The position numbers and the translations under genes are program-made. This document shows positions 1 through 9,277 of a stretch of DNA of 58,241 bases, piece after piece. This DNA comes from a virus. The DNA lies in IMG/VR virus record IMGVR_UViG_3300046167_000364, positions 1-58,241 of that record, one strand, 5' to 3'. The notes beneath the pieces are model-generated. The model did not search any database. It had not been told where the DNA came from and worked only from the letters and a program-made list of their open reading frames with translations. The first letter of the stretch is position 1; the number at the start of each line of letters is the position of its first letter.

Positions 1-1
1 T

Positions 2-2359
2 ACTATCTCCGGCAACCTAACTACAGACGGAACCATTGATGGCCGTGATGTTGCTACAGATGGCGCTAAGTTAGATGGCATAGAAGCAAGTGCTACTGCT
101 GACCAAACAGCCGCAGAAATTCGTACACTGGTTGAATCAGCTACCGACTCTAACGTTTTTACTGACGCAGATCACAGCAAGCTAGACGGCATTGAGGCTA
201 GTGCTACAGCAGATCAAACAGACGCTGAGATTAGAGCCGCAGTAGAAGCCGCTACAGACTCTAATGTATTTACCGATGCTGACCACACTAAGTTGGACGG
301 TATCGAAGCCTCAGCAGACGTAACAGATACAGCTAACGTCACAGCCGCTGGTGCTTTGATGGACTCAGAGGTTACTAACCTTGCACAGGTTAAGGCTTTT
401 GACTCTTCTGATTACGCTACAGCCGCACAAGGCTCTACTGCTGACTCTGCATTGCAAAACGTAGTAGAAGACACTACGCCACAGCTAGGTGGTAATCTTG
501 CGTCTAACGGCAATGACATTCTGTTTGCTGACAATGACGCCTTAAGATTTGGTAGTGCTACGAACGGCGACCTAGTAATTAAGCATGACGGCAGTGATTC
601 TTCTATTGTAGACAGAGGTGATGGCGACTTATTAATTCAAGGCTCTACCAATGTAAAACTGCAAAACTTTACTGGGTCAAAAGACTACTTTGTAGGAAGC
701 AATGGTGGTGCATCTACTGTCTACTATGATGGGTCAGCCAAACTAGCCACAACCTCCACAGGCATCGACGTAACAGGCGTTATTACCACAGACGGTATGA
801 CTACCTCTGCTGATATTAACTTTGGTGACAACGACAAAGCTATCTTCGGTGCTGGCTCTGACCTTCAGATTTTCCATGATGGGTCTAATAGTTATGTTGC
901 TGACGTAGGCACAGGGAATCTTGTTTTGCAGGGTTCAAACTCCCTAGTTCTAGAAGCGGCTGACGGAACTAACTACATAGCGGCTGATGATGGAGGCTCA
1001 GTTTTTATATATCATCCTGACGCAACCAATGGAGTTAAGCTATCCACAACCTCCACAGGCATCAACGTAACTGGCACAGTTGTCAGCAATGGTGTTCAGT
1101 CTACAGATGGTGATATTAAAGTTACAACTTCAGGTTCTTTTGTTGGTTTTAATTCTCAACGAGCAGGGGTTCCAAGTTCTGGCGGCTATCAACTTGGAAG
1201 GCTGAACTTTGACGCTTATAGCACAGGTACAACATTTGTATCTGGAGCGTCGATACAATCATTTTCAGATGGTGCGGCTTGGACATCTTCCAGCACTCCT
1301 GCATACCTGTCTTTGCAAACAACGCCATCAGGAAGCACATCCTTAAAAGAAAGGCTTAAGATAGCCAACAACGGAGACATTAGCTTCTACGAAGATACTG
1401 GCACGACTGCGAAGTTGTTCTGGGATGCTTCTGCGGAGTCGTTGGGTATTGGCACTAGCAGTCCAGACTCTGCTTTAGTAGTTCAAGGCGGACAAGGAAC
1501 TTACGCACAAATAAAAGACGGAACAGTTACCACATTATTGCAAGCAAGAGGCCAAGATAGTATCGGCGTTGTTGGAACTTTATCTAACCATGGCTTTGGT
1601 TTTTTTACTAACTCAACAGAACGCATGCGTATCGACTCTAGCGGCAACTTGCTGGTTGGTAAGACTTCTACTACAGGAACAAGTGCCGCAGGTAGTGAGT
1701 TAAGAGCTAATGGTATTACTGTCCATAGCGTTACAAATAACCCTGCTTTGTTTTTGGGTAGATTAAGCAGTAACGGCACCATTGCAGAGTTTGCAAAAGA
1801 CGGCACCACAGTCGGTAGTATTGGTGTAGACAACAGCGACAACTTATTTATTAGTGGTGGCTCAGGTCATGGCGGTATTGAGTTTGGCACTAATGCGGTA
1901 ATACCCAGCTCTAATGGTGTAGCGGCTGATGCGACCGTTAAGTTAGGCAACGCAAACTATCGTTATACCGACCTTTACCTGTCAGGCGGTGTCTACCTAG
2001 GCGGCACAGGTTCAGCCAACAAGCTGGATGACTATGAAACTGGAACGTGGACGCCCGTAGCAAGTGGAACGTGGACAACCACTCCTACAAGTTTATCTGG
2101 TCGGTATATCAAAGTTGGCAATTTTGTTTGGATAGAAGCAAAAATGACTGGAGGAGCAAAAGCATCTGCCACATCAGGGTATTTAACTGGTCTTCCTTTT
2201 TCTACTAATAACAGCTTTGGAGGTACTGGCTCTGTTGTAGACTCAGCAGTGATTGAGCATGGTTCTTGTCTCTTTCAAAATACAGATAGAATCTGGCTTA
2301 CGGATACAGCCTTTGGAACGGGTACTGTATATATAACTGGAGGTTATGAAATAGCCTAA
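2..2359 (+). CDS. Tail fibre protein, 5' end missing (unit A)
   Basis: C-terminal part of a phage tail fibre. The frame is open from base 2, so the first ATG at 293 is internal; the unit B gene starting at 32807 supplies the missing N-terminus. Repeats of the type KLDGIEASATADQT occur near the start, then beta-rich segments with recurring LATTSTGIDVTG and ERMRIDSSGN motifs typical of trimeric fibre shafts, and a C-terminal segment with GGVYLGGTGSANKLDDYETG shared with unit B. The last roughly 110 residues (receptor tip) differ from unit B, as expected for a host-range domain. Family assignment is confident; the receptor is unknown. Confidence 0.85.
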   Translation, partial: TISGNLTTDGTIDGRDVATDGAKLDGIEASATADQTAAEIRTLVESATDSNVFTDADHSKLDGIEASATADQTDAEIRAAVEAATDSNVFTDADHTKLDGIEASADVTDTANVTAAGALMDSEVTNLAQVKAFDSSDYATAAQGSTADSALQNVVEDTTPQLGGNLASNGNDILFADNDALRFGSATNGDLVIKHDGSDSSIVDRGDGDLLIQGSTNVKLQNFTGSKDYFVGSNGGASTVYYDGSAKLATTSTGIDVTGVITTDGMTTSADINFGDNDKAIFGAGSDLQIFHDGSNSYVADVGTGNLVLQGSNSLVLEAADGTNYIAADDGGSVFIYHPDATNGVKLSTTSTGINVTGTVVSNGVQSTDGDIKVTTSGSFVGFNSQRAGVPSSGGYQLGRLNFDAYSTGTTFVSGASIQSFSDGAAWTSSSTPAYLSLQTTPSGSTSLKERLKIANNGDISFYEDTGTTAKLFWDASAESLGIGTSSPDSALVVQGGQGTYAQIKDGTVTTLLQARGQDSIGVVGTLSNHGFGFFTNSTERMRIDSSGNLLVGKTSTTGTSAAGSELRANGITVHSVTNNPALFLGRLSSNGTIAEFAKDGTTVGSIGVDNSDNLFISGGSGHGGIEFGTNAVIPSSNGVAADATVKLGNANYRYTDLYLSGGVYLGGTGSANKLDDYETGTWTPVASGTWTTTPTSLSGRYIKVGNFVWIEAKMTGGAKASATSGYLTGLPFSTNNSFGGTGSVVDSAVIEHGSCLFQNTDRIWLTDTAFGTGTVYITGGYEIA

Positions 2360-2362
2360 TTA

Positions 2363-2382
2363 TCTCAAGTGGATTCTTGAGA
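2363..2382 (+). other. Conserved hairpin after the tail fibre gene
   Basis: TCTCAAG, loop TGGATT, CTTGAGA: a perfect 7-bp stem directly after the fibre stop codon. Unit B has the same stem at 35970-35989 with one loop change. No T-run follows, so it is unlikely to be a simple terminator. It could be an mRNA processing or stability element, or a recombination boundary for fibre tip exchange. Confidence 0.6.
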
Positions 2383-2402
2383 CGGACTAAAGGAGAAAGA
2401 CA

Positions 2403-2630
2403 ATGGCATTAACTAAAAGCGTAACAGCAGACAAAGTAGAAGTAGTCACATCACAAGACGAGGACGGCAACGACGTAACCTCTGTTCAAGTACGGACTGC
2501 TACTAAGGTACTCGAAGACGGTGCTGTAATTTCACAGTCGTATCACCGTCATGTAATTCAGTCAGGTGACGATTGGTCATCTGAACCCTCTAACGTGCAG
2601 GATATCTGCAACGCAGTATTTGGAGCATAA
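2403..2630 (+). CDS. Small conserved protein downstream of the tail fibre
   Basis: 75 aa, start preceded by AAAGGAGAAAGACA. The second half, around QVRTATKVLEDG and SYHRHVIQSGDDW, is almost identical to the unit B gene at 36010; the first part is longer here (DEDGNDVTS insertion). Such small proteins regularly follow tail fibre genes in aquatic phages, and a structural or fibre-assembly role is a guess from position only. No membrane segment or signal peptide is visible. Confidence 0.7.
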   Translation: MALTKSVTADKVEVVTSQDEDGNDVTSVQVRTATKVLEDGAVISQSYHRHVIQSGDDWSSEPSNVQDICNAVFGA

Positions 2631-2632
2631 CA

Positions 2633-2950
2633 ATGGCTACATGGACTATCGCAAACCTTGAGCGTAACGTGGCAGACGGCGGTGTAACCGTTGCACACTG
2701 GCGTGTTACTGAATCTGAAACTGTTGGTACTGGCGATGACGCTGTGACCTACTCTGCATCCTCATACGGCACTGTAGGCTTTACACCTGACGCTGATGCT
2801 GACGGCTTTGTAGCTTACGATGACCTTACTGAGTCTGCTGTACTGGCATGGGTACACGAGTCAGTCGATCAAGACGCTACTGAGGCGGCGCTAACAGCCA
2901 ACATCGAAGCACAGAAAAACCCTGTGTCTGCTGATGGTATGCCTTGGTAA
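2633..2950 (+). CDS. Small conserved phage protein (WTIANLER...VTVAHWR type)
   Basis: 105 aa, starting two bases after the previous stop, so probably translationally coupled to it. Acidic, with a VTVAHWRVTESE core and a C-terminal EAALTANIEAQKNPVSADGMPW segment nearly identical to the unit B homologue at 36225. I recognise the pattern from many phage fibre regions but know no function. The middle (GTGDDAVTYSAS) differs from unit B by a short indel. Confidence 0.75.
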   Translation: MATWTIANLERNVADGGVTVAHWRVTESETVGTGDDAVTYSASSYGTVGFTPDADADGFVAYDDLTESAVLAWVHESVDQDATEAALTANIEAQKNPVSADGMPW

Positions 2951-2953
2951 ATC

Positions 2954-3592
2954 ATGCGTTTACTTGCCCTCTTTCTTGCGGTTCTGCCGTTATATGCCTT
3001 TGCGCAAATGCCGACAGAAACGCAGGACAGGGAGCCTGGACAAACTGAGGGGTCATCGAACATTGAAGGTGACCTTAATACGATCAACAGTAACAACGGC
3101 GAAACGGTAATTAACCAAGGAGCTGGAGCAGGTAGGCAGATGCCAGCTAGTAGCGCGATAAGCCCAAGCCTTATGAGTAACGGGCAACAGTCGTGCTTAA
3201 AGTCAATCTCAGGCGGTGTGCAGATGATTGGCTTTGGGGTGTCATCAGGTAAGTACTTGCAGGACGAGGAGTGTAATAGAAGGCTAAACGCGATAACGCT
3301 ATCTAACATGGGCATGAAAGTAGCGAGCGTAAGCTTAATGTGTCAGAACGCGCAGGTATGGAGAGCGATGTTTATGTCTGCTACGCCATGCCCGATCATT
3401 AAGGGGGGAAAGTTATTAGTTGGTAAAAGAGCGTTATTGGAGGTTAAGTCAAATCCTACGTTGTGGATTCCTGACTACGAAGATAACCAAGTGTTTTACG
3501 ACCAACTACTAACAGGAGATGGTAATGATGAAGCTGAAGAGTCTGGCAGTCTTAGTGATCGCTTCCGCACCAACAAGCGCGAACGAGATTGA
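2954..3592 (+). CDS. Exported cysteine-containing protein
   Basis: 212 aa with a clear Sec signal peptide (MRLLALFLAVLPLYAFA, cut before Q). The mature part has an Asn/Gly/Thr-rich stretch, then a conserved core with cysteines (SC..., DEECNRRLNA, NMGMKVASVSLMCQ, TPCPI) shared with the unit B protein at 36662. The cysteines fit disulphides in the periplasm. The 3' end overlaps the next gene by 68 bases in another frame, and unit B keeps this arrangement. Function unknown; possible roles are superinfection exclusion, lysis help or virion decoration. Confidence 0.75.
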   Translation: MRLLALFLAVLPLYAFAQMPTETQDREPGQTEGSSNIEGDLNTINSNNGETVINQGAGAGRQMPASSAISPSLMSNGQQSCLKSISGGVQMIGFGVSSGKYLQDEECNRRLNAITLSNMGMKVASVSLMCQNAQVWRAMFMSATPCPIIKGGKLLVGKRALLEVKSNPTLWIPDYEDNQVFYDQLLTGDGNDEAEESGSLSDRFRTNKRERD

Positions 3593-4373
3593 TAACTTGG
3601 TTAATAACTCGCAAGCCTTACGGGATACGTTTAAGTACGGTATCCAAGCTATTGGTGGTATGTGGGATTATGCTGACATTGGCGGCATTGCCCCTACTGG
3701 CACAGTTGATCCGGGATTGATTACTAAGGCCAAGCAAGATGCGTACAACAATGCGGTGCTTCAGTTTCAAAATGCTAATTACACATGGGATCCTAATGCC
3801 GACCAATACTTCCAAGACCAATCTCAGCAAGCCATGAATAACTTAGGCCAAGTTGTTGATGACTACGTTGATGCGGCGGTTGCTTTAATTGAAGTGGTCA
3901 CAGTTAACGAGATGGCCCAAGACGCTCAACAGGCACCTGACTCTCGTGAGGCTATTGCTTTGCAAGAGTACATGGATTCAAACGATGTGCTTCTTGATGA
4001 CCAAGAGGTTGATACATACAACGAATCTTTGCAGGCAGTAGAAGAAGCGGCACAGACAGCGGCGGCATACATGGCAGTAGCTAACAACCCAGAGTTAATA
4101 GAGTCAGCTAACGATTCTGCTTATGCGATGAACGTAACGTATGAAGAATCTCAGACATCATTCTTTGATGCGACGACAGGCATATTGACGGTTGAGTGGG
4201 CAGGACAGGATGCAACTATGTCGGCATCGCTTAATCTTGCAGGCTACTTTAAAACCAATGCAGACATCATTGATCTAGGCGAAGAATCAACATTCTTTAT
4301 TACTAGCCCCGAGGGTGGTTGTTGGTTTATCCAAGATCCAGCAGAACGGGAGACATGCTTGTATGGCTCTTGA
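3525..4373 (+). CDS. Exported protein of unknown function
   Basis: 282 aa from ATG 3525, chosen because AGGAG at 3514-3518 is correctly spaced for it but too close to ATG 3519. It begins with a signal peptide (MMKLKSLAVLVIASAPTSA). The mature part is acidic and Ala/Gln/Asn-rich, mostly helical-looking, with Trp near the centre and a C-terminal region with two Cys (EGGCWFIQD, ETCLYGS). It takes the place held in unit B by a different exported protein (37170). Function not recognised. Confidence 0.7.
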   Translation: MMKLKSLAVLVIASAPTSANEIDNLVNNSQALRDTFKYGIQAIGGMWDYADIGGIAPTGTVDPGLITKAKQDAYNNAVLQFQNANYTWDPNADQYFQDQSQQAMNNLGQVVDDYVDAAVALIEVVTVNEMAQDAQQAPDSREAIALQEYMDSNDVLLDDQEVDTYNESLQAVEEAAQTAAAYMAVANNPELIESANDSAYAMNVTYEESQTSFFDATTGILTVEWAGQDATMSASLNLAGYFKTNADIIDLGEESTFFITSPEGGCWFIQDPAERETCLYGS

Positions 4374-4896
4374 AGATTTAGAAGTAAACGTCGGCGGGAC
4401 GTCTATCAAAGGCGTTTGGATTGCCATTGTGTTTACGTTTGGCTCAACAATTGGTGGCGGTATCTGGGCGGCGTCTCAGTTCTTTTCTCAGCTTAATGAA
4501 CAAAGCGAAGCTGTTATTGCCGCTACTGCCCAAGCTGAAGCACTGGCAACACGCTTTAATGACCTGCGCGAATCTAACTCTATTCGCTTACAGGATATGG
4601 ATAAGAAGTTATCCAACATGGAACAGGCTATGACAGCGGCAGATGTAGAGAATCTGCAAGGCAAGTTGTCAGAGCTGGGGGCTAACCTTATGCAGATCAT
4701 GGATGCACAGAAAGAACTGTTAGATATACGTGATCGGATAGCCAGCGTAGAAAAAACATCGAGCGAGTCAGAGCTGAAGGTAGCCACAAAATTAGAAAGC
4801 TTGAGCACGCTAGATGCCAGGCTTAAAAGATTCGAGCGTGATATGGATGATCTTTGGACAGCCATAGACGCCACTAATCCACTAGGAGGAAACTAA
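4363..4896 (+). CDS. Membrane-anchored coiled-coil protein
   Basis: 177 aa from ATG 4363 (GGGAG upstream; overlaps the previous stop by 11 bases). Residues about 13-36 form one membrane segment (GVWIAIVFTFGSTIGGGIWA), followed by roughly 130 residues of charged heptad-like helix. Topology suggests a short N-terminus, one membrane pass and a long coiled coil. Unit B has an equivalent protein (39330) with the same architecture but little sequence identity. Placed just before the holin, it may belong to the lysis cassette, as a spanin-like or holin partner, but this is inference. Confidence 0.7.
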   Translation: MALEDLEVNVGGTSIKGVWIAIVFTFGSTIGGGIWAASQFFSQLNEQSEAVIAATAQAEALATRFNDLRESNSIRLQDMDKKLSNMEQAMTAADVENLQGKLSELGANLMQIMDAQKELLDIRDRIASVEKTSSESELKVATKLESLSTLDARLKRFERDMDDLWTAIDATNPLGGN

Positions 4897-5102
4897 TGGG
4901 TACCGCTGAAGAGGCTTTAAAGCGAATAGAAGTTCATCAGGCAGAGTGCGAGATTCTTCGTAAGTCTATTGATGACCGTTTAGATCGTATTGAAAAGCGG
5001 CTTGATGATGGCGGTGACCGGTTTACTCGTGTTGAACGATTAATTTTTGGGAATAGCTTACTGATTGTTGGCTTCCTCAAAGGCATGGAGTATCTCTCGT
5101 GA
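4896..5102 (+). CDS. Small helical protein of the lysis region
   Basis: 68 aa; its ATG overlaps the previous stop by one base. The first 45 residues are charged and helical (AEEALKRIEVHQAECEILRK), with a hydrophobic C-terminal helix (LIFGNSLLIVGFLKGMEYL) that could insert in a membrane. Almost identical in unit B (39836). It ends TCGTGA, overlapping the GTG start of the holin. Possibly a holin accessory or antiholin; not proven. Confidence 0.7.
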   Translation: MGTAEEALKRIEVHQAECEILRKSIDDRLDRIEKRLDDGGDRFTRVERLIFGNSLLIVGFLKGMEYLS

Positions 5103-5575
5103 ACTTCGATAAGATCAAAGGATTGGTAGGTGAGCTTGCTCCTACCCTTGGAGCGGCTCTAGGAGGCCCTGTAGGCGGTGCGGCGGCCAGTATGCTTGCT
5201 GACGTACTAGGTTGCGATCCCACGCCTCAGAAGCTAAATAAGGCGCTCTCACAGGCTACTCCAGAACAGCTAGCAGAAATCAAGAAAGCTGAACTTGACT
5301 TTGAAGTCAGGATGAAAGAGCTTGAAGTTGATGTATTCGCGTTAGAAACGAAGGATATACAACATGCTAGGGAATCATTCTCAGAGGATTGGACGGCACG
5401 ATCTATCGCTATTATTTCTATACTTCTGTTTGGCGGATATGTGTTTCTCGTAACGCTTCAACCTGCCGATGATAATGACTTGAATGTAGTCAATCTTGTT
5501 CTCGGATACTTGGGTGGCATCGTGTCTTCTGTGGTTAGCTTCTACTTCGGTGCTAGTAAGTCAGGGTCTAAGTAA
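5099..5575 (+). CDS. Holin, three-membrane-segment type
   Basis: 158 aa from a GTG start inside the previous gene's stop. It matches the three-TM holin family seen in phages and gene transfer agents: an N-terminal Gly/Ala-rich segment (APTLGAALGGPVGGAAA), a charged central helix (KKAELDFEVRMKELEVDVFALE), then two membrane helices (IAIISILLFGGYVFLVTL and VNLVLGYLGGIVSSVVSFYF). Holins of this kind make inner-membrane lesions that release the endolysin. The C-terminal half is essentially identical in unit B (40039); the N-terminal half varies. Confidence 0.8.
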   Translation: MNFDKIKGLVGELAPTLGAALGGPVGGAAASMLADVLGCDPTPQKLNKALSQATPEQLAEIKKAELDFEVRMKELEVDVFALETKDIQHARESFSEDWTARSIAIISILLFGGYVFLVTLQPADDNDLNVVNLVLGYLGGIVSSVVSFYFGASKSGSK

Positions 5576-5584
5576 GGAATTATC

Positions 5585-8500
5585 ATGGCTAAAAAATTAC
5601 CCCCTACAAAAGGTATGCTTACAGACGGAAATACAGGATTACCTCCTGCTGATGGAAGGGCCGATATGAGATCAGCAGAAGAAATAAATGAAGCTCAACG
5701 CCTTCTTGATGCCTTTCTTACTGGCGAAGGCATGGCTGAAGCGGCTTATTCTTTATGGGCTGAAGAAACGCTTGACGAGATTTTAGACCGAGTAATGGCC
5801 CAAAACACTCAGATTGCTCCTGCTGATAGAGAAACAGTTAGGGGTAACTTGGGGTTTGTGGTTGAGCAAGCAAGAAACGAAGCTCAAAACATTGTTGACA
5901 CTATGGTTAACAATCCAGAAGAGCTTGCGGATATGGAAGATCCGGGGGTTTTAGTTACTAGCATTTTAGAGACTAACGCTCTTGGTTTGCTTGGCCCATC
6001 TGGAGCATCCCCTGTATCAACAACACCTCAAGGTATTGTGCTTCCCGGAGGCGCTGGCGTAACAATTGACTTTGAAGAGCTTGGGTCAATTAGCGATATA
6101 AACCTTGAAGCAATATTTGAGAAACTAAAAGGCTACCTCCCTGGCATTAGCCTTCCTAGCTGGCTACCTAGTGCTGGGGTTATTTTCATTCCTGATCTTC
6201 AAGACAAGATACGTCAAGTTGATGAAGCAATAGGCGGAGTCATTGATTCTGTAAGCGGTGTTCTTGAGAGCGAGGAAGATGTTCAGGGCGTGCTTGATGC
6301 TATAGGTGGTGTCATTGGCGAGGTATTTGACGCTGTTGTTTATAATGAAGAGGCTACAACAGAAGAAGAAGAAGGCATTCTTCAAAGCGCAGTTGGTAGT
6401 ATTTTTGATGTAATTAATGGTGTATTAGAAGGCACTGCTGATAGCTCAACAATAGGCACGATTATTGGCGGTGTAGCTACTTCCGTTCTTGGAACAAGCC
6501 TTCCTAACTGGTTGCCGGGAGTTTTGACAACCGTCTTTACGCCCGGTAGCCCCGTAATTTCTACGGTTCAACAAGTGTTATCTGACATGGGCATTACGCT
6601 TCCTTTTACCGAAGAAGAGGAAGAAGTAGATATCAATGAAGACGACACCACGTATATTGACGACACCATAAAAGCAAATATTAAATTTCCTGAAGAACCA
6701 GAACCAGAACCAGAACCCGAGCCAGAGCCAGAAACTGGGCCAGTAAAGGGAGATCCAATAAAGCAGGCTCCTTTAGATCCTGATGAGTCTATTGTAGAAG
6801 ATTTATTCTCAGACATTATTGGCCAGACAGAGGCCAACATTCTCCAGGCTATTGCAGATGCTGGTTATGCAACTCCGCAAGATGTAGTTGATGCAATTAG
6901 CGAGGCCGGGTTATTAACAGCAGAGAGCCTAGCCACCACCTTGGCTAACGCTGGTTTCGCTACACCCGAGGATATCGGCACTGCACTGGCTAATGCTGGT
7001 TTTGCTACACCTCAAGACATTTCAGATGCCTTGTCAGCGGCTGGCTTCGCCACGCCTGAAGACTTAGCTACAGCACTTTCTAATGCAGGGTATGCAACGC
7101 CAGAAGATTTAGTTACAGCATTGTCTGAAACAGGCTTTGCTACTCCTGAAGACATTGCTACCGCCTTAACAAATGCAGGTTTAGTTACACCTCAAGATCT
7201 TGCAGATGCGTTTGATGCCGCAGGATTAGCAACACCGCAGGATGTTATCGACGCTATCTCTGCCGCAGGTTTAGCAACGCCTCAAGACATTGTTGATGCC
7301 TTAGACGCCTTTGGATTTACTGAGGCACAGCTAGAACAAATTGCAGGCGCACTGCCGGAAGGTTTGACAACTGACCAACTAAACACCGCACTGAACGATG
7401 CGCTAGCTGGCATTGCTACAGGCACAGATCTTGATACTGCCACTACAACCATTACGGACGCTATTAGCGGCTTAGATATTGCTTCAGCTCAAGATGTCAG
7501 AGATGCACTTGCTGAGTTTAATTTTACTGAAGACCAACTAAACCAAATCATTAATGCTTTGCCGGAAGGATTAAGTACAGATGATTTAACTACTGCCCTT
7601 AGTGATGTAGTTGTAGGCGACGATTTAACTGCCGCTGTTACAACAATTACTGATGCAATTGGTGGTTTAGATATAGCAAGCCCGGATGACATTAGGAACA
7701 TCCTTTCTAACTATGGGTTTACTGATGCACAGCTACAGCAAATTGTTGGTGCATTACCAGAAGGCTTGTCTCTTGAAGATGTAACCGGCGCACTAGAAAC
7801 GGCAATGTCAGGTATTGCGTTAGGAACTGATATTGATTCAGCTACTAACACTATTACTGACGCCATTAGTGGATTAGCTTTTGCTACACCAGAAGATGTT
7901 GCTAACGCACTTGCTAACTTTGGCTTTAGTGAGGATCAGCTAAACCAAATTGCCGGAGTTATTCCTGAGGGTTTAAGTCTTAATGATTTAAATAACGCGC
8001 TTGGCAATGCTTTATCTGGCATTGCGCTGGGCACTGACCTTGATACTGCAACATCCACGATTACGGATGCTATTGGCGGCCTTAGCTTTGCAACAGCTCA
8101 AGATGTCCAAGACGCTCTTACTGCATTTAACTTTACTGAAAGCCAGCTCAATCAAATCTCTGGATTGCTTCCTGACAACTTAACTCAAACGCAAGTACAA
8201 AACTTATTAACTACTTCGTTAAGCGGTGTTTCAACGCAAGAAAATGTAGATGAGGCTTTTGCAACACTAACTACTAACTTAACTACTAATTTAGGCGAGC
8301 TTGCTGAAGGCCAAGAAGAAATTCTTACAGGGCAAGAAGGTTTGTTTGGTGGGCAACAAGACATCCTTACAGGCGTTGGTGAAGAAAGCCAAAGGCTAGA
8401 AGACATCATTATGTCTAGCACTGGGTTGCTTGCGGCGATTGGTGCGGGTGGCCTTGGTGGCGCACCTTCTAGATCTAGACCACAGCCATATAGACCCTAT

Positions 8501-8632
8501 ATGGAAAAGCTAGATTATGCGCCAGGCATGGTTGAGGCGTTAAAACCGCAACAGCAGGTAGACTACAACAAGGAAGTCGATAGGCTTTTAACAATGGGAA
8601 TGGGTGGTAGAAAACAGGGAATGCTTGTATGA
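5585..8632 (+). CDS. Giant repeat protein, 5-module form
   Basis: 1015 aa. The N-terminal region (1-360) includes two related segments around LPGISLPSWLPSAGVIFIPD and LGTSLPNWLPGVLTTVFTPG. Next comes a Pro-Glu hinge (EPEPEPEPEPEPE, about residue 370), about ten 15-residue repeats of the form AGFATPEDIATALSN, then five modules of about 65-70 residues, each with FTEDQLNQI..ALPEGLS and TTITDAI.GL. The C-terminus (KLDYAPGMVEALKPQQQ...GMGGRKQGMLV) is conserved with unit B. It lies between holin and adaptor and is probably a virion protein. The repeats look like a ruler or fibrous array; function not known. Confidence 0.75.
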   Translation: MAKKLPPTKGMLTDGNTGLPPADGRADMRSAEEINEAQRLLDAFLTGEGMAEAAYSLWAEETLDEILDRVMAQNTQIAPADRETVRGNLGFVVEQARNEAQNIVDTMVNNPEELADMEDPGVLVTSILETNALGLLGPSGASPVSTTPQGIVLPGGAGVTIDFEELGSISDINLEAIFEKLKGYLPGISLPSWLPSAGVIFIPDLQDKIRQVDEAIGGVIDSVSGVLESEEDVQGVLDAIGGVIGEVFDAVVYNEEATTEEEEGILQSAVGSIFDVINGVLEGTADSSTIGTIIGGVATSVLGTSLPNWLPGVLTTVFTPGSPVISTVQQVLSDMGITLPFTEEEEEVDINEDDTTYIDDTIKANIKFPEEPEPEPEPEPEPETGPVKGDPIKQAPLDPDESIVEDLFSDIIGQTEANILQAIADAGYATPQDVVDAISEAGLLTAESLATTLANAGFATPEDIGTALANAGFATPQDISDALSAAGFATPEDLATALSNAGYATPEDLVTALSETGFATPEDIATALTNAGLVTPQDLADAFDAAGLATPQDVIDAISAAGLATPQDIVDALDAFGFTEAQLEQIAGALPEGLTTDQLNTALNDALAGIATGTDLDTATTTITDAISGLDIASAQDVRDALAEFNFTEDQLNQIINALPEGLSTDDLTTALSDVVVGDDLTAAVTTITDAIGGLDIASPDDIRNILSNYGFTDAQLQQIVGALPEGLSLEDVTGALETAMSGIALGTDIDSATNTITDAISGLAFATPEDVANALANFGFSEDQLNQIAGVIPEGLSLNDLNNALGNALSGIALGTDLDTATSTITDAIGGLSFATAQDVQDALTAFNFTESQLNQISGLLPDNLTQTQVQNLLTTSLSGVSTQENVDEAFATLTTNLTTNLGELAEGQEEILTGQEGLFGGQQDILTGVGEESQRLEDIIMSSTGLLAAIGAGGLGGAPSRSRPQPYRPYMEKLDYAPGMVEALKPQQQVDYNKEVDRLLTMGMGGRKQGMLV
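6845..7315 (+). repeat. Tandem 45-bp (15-residue) coding repeats
   Basis: About ten imperfect in-frame repeats of 45 bases encoding A-G-F-A-T-P-E/Q-D-I/L-x-x-A-L-x-x. The repeats vary at third codon positions, so they are old and kept by selection on protein. Similar array in unit B at about 42040-42500. Confidence 0.8.
7316..8195 (+). repeat. Five coding modules of about 200 bp
   Basis: Five degenerate modules, each encoding F-x-F-T/S-E/D-x-Q-L-x-Q-I, then P-E-G-L/I and T-I-T-D-A-I-x-G-L. The last ends in LLPDNLTQTQV. Unit B (about 42490-44180) has nine. The modules offer direct repeats for recombination and explain the length difference (1015 versus 1364 aa). Confidence 0.8.
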
Positions 8633-9276
8633 CATACCTCAACTTAATGAATAATGTTCTTCGCCGTTTGCGTGAAGAAGAAGTAACAAGCGTTACTGCT
8701 ACCACTTACTCAAAGATGGTTAGCGACTACATTAATGACGCAAAGAAAATGGTTGAAGAGGCTACAGACTGGTCTGCTCTTCGAGAAACAATCATCGTAA
8801 CAACAGCCGCATCTGACAATACCTATTCACTTACAGGTGCTGGCAACAATGTCAAAGTAATGTCAGTAATCAATGATACTCAAAACTGCTTCATGGAGTA
8901 TCAGACTAAAGATTGGTTTAACGATGCGCTGTACATCGCTAATGCTGTAGAGGGTGCGCCTAAATACTTTACCTATAACAGCGTTGATGGGAGCGGTGAT
9001 ACTCAGGTGTTAGTTGGCCCTACACCAGATGGCGTCTATACGCTTCGATTTGATGTAGTCAAAAGACAAGCCGATCTATCTAGCAACACTGACACCCTTT
9101 TAGTTCCTGCAATGCCTGTTGTTCATTTGACGGTAGCATTGCTTGCGCGTGAGCGTGGCGAGACAGGCGGTACTTCTGCCGCTGAATACTTCGCCGTTGC
9201 TGACAGGTTCTTATCTGACGCTGTCGCTATAGACGCGGCCAAGCATCCAGAAGAGATGGTATTTAGGACAATTTAA
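8629..9276 (+). CDS. Head-tail adaptor (tail tubular A-like)
   Basis: 215 aa; ATG overlaps the previous stop. The start, MTYLNLMNNVLRRLREEEV followed by SDYINDAKKMVEEATDWSALR, matches short-tailed phage adaptor proteins that dock under the portal, with a beta-rich middle (YSLTGAGNNVKVMSVIND, LRFDVVKRQADL) and a C-terminal helical end. Position just before the nozzle-like gene supports the call. Its unit B copy (44616) is nearly identical but frameshifted. Confidence 0.6.
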   Translation: MTYLNLMNNVLRRLREEEVTSVTATTYSKMVSDYINDAKKMVEEATDWSALRETIIVTTAASDNTYSLTGAGNNVKVMSVINDTQNCFMEYQTKDWFNDALYIANAVEGAPKYFTYNSVDGSGDTQVLVGPTPDGVYTLRFDVVKRQADLSSNTDTLLVPAMPVVHLTVALLARERGETGGTSAAEYFAVADRFLSDAVAIDAAKHPEEMVFRTI

Positions 9277-9277
9277 T

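Noticed and set aside
6845-8195. CRISPR-like regular repeats
   Set aside because: The repeats are in frame, degenerate at third positions and encode a protein array; no unique spacers and no cas genes.
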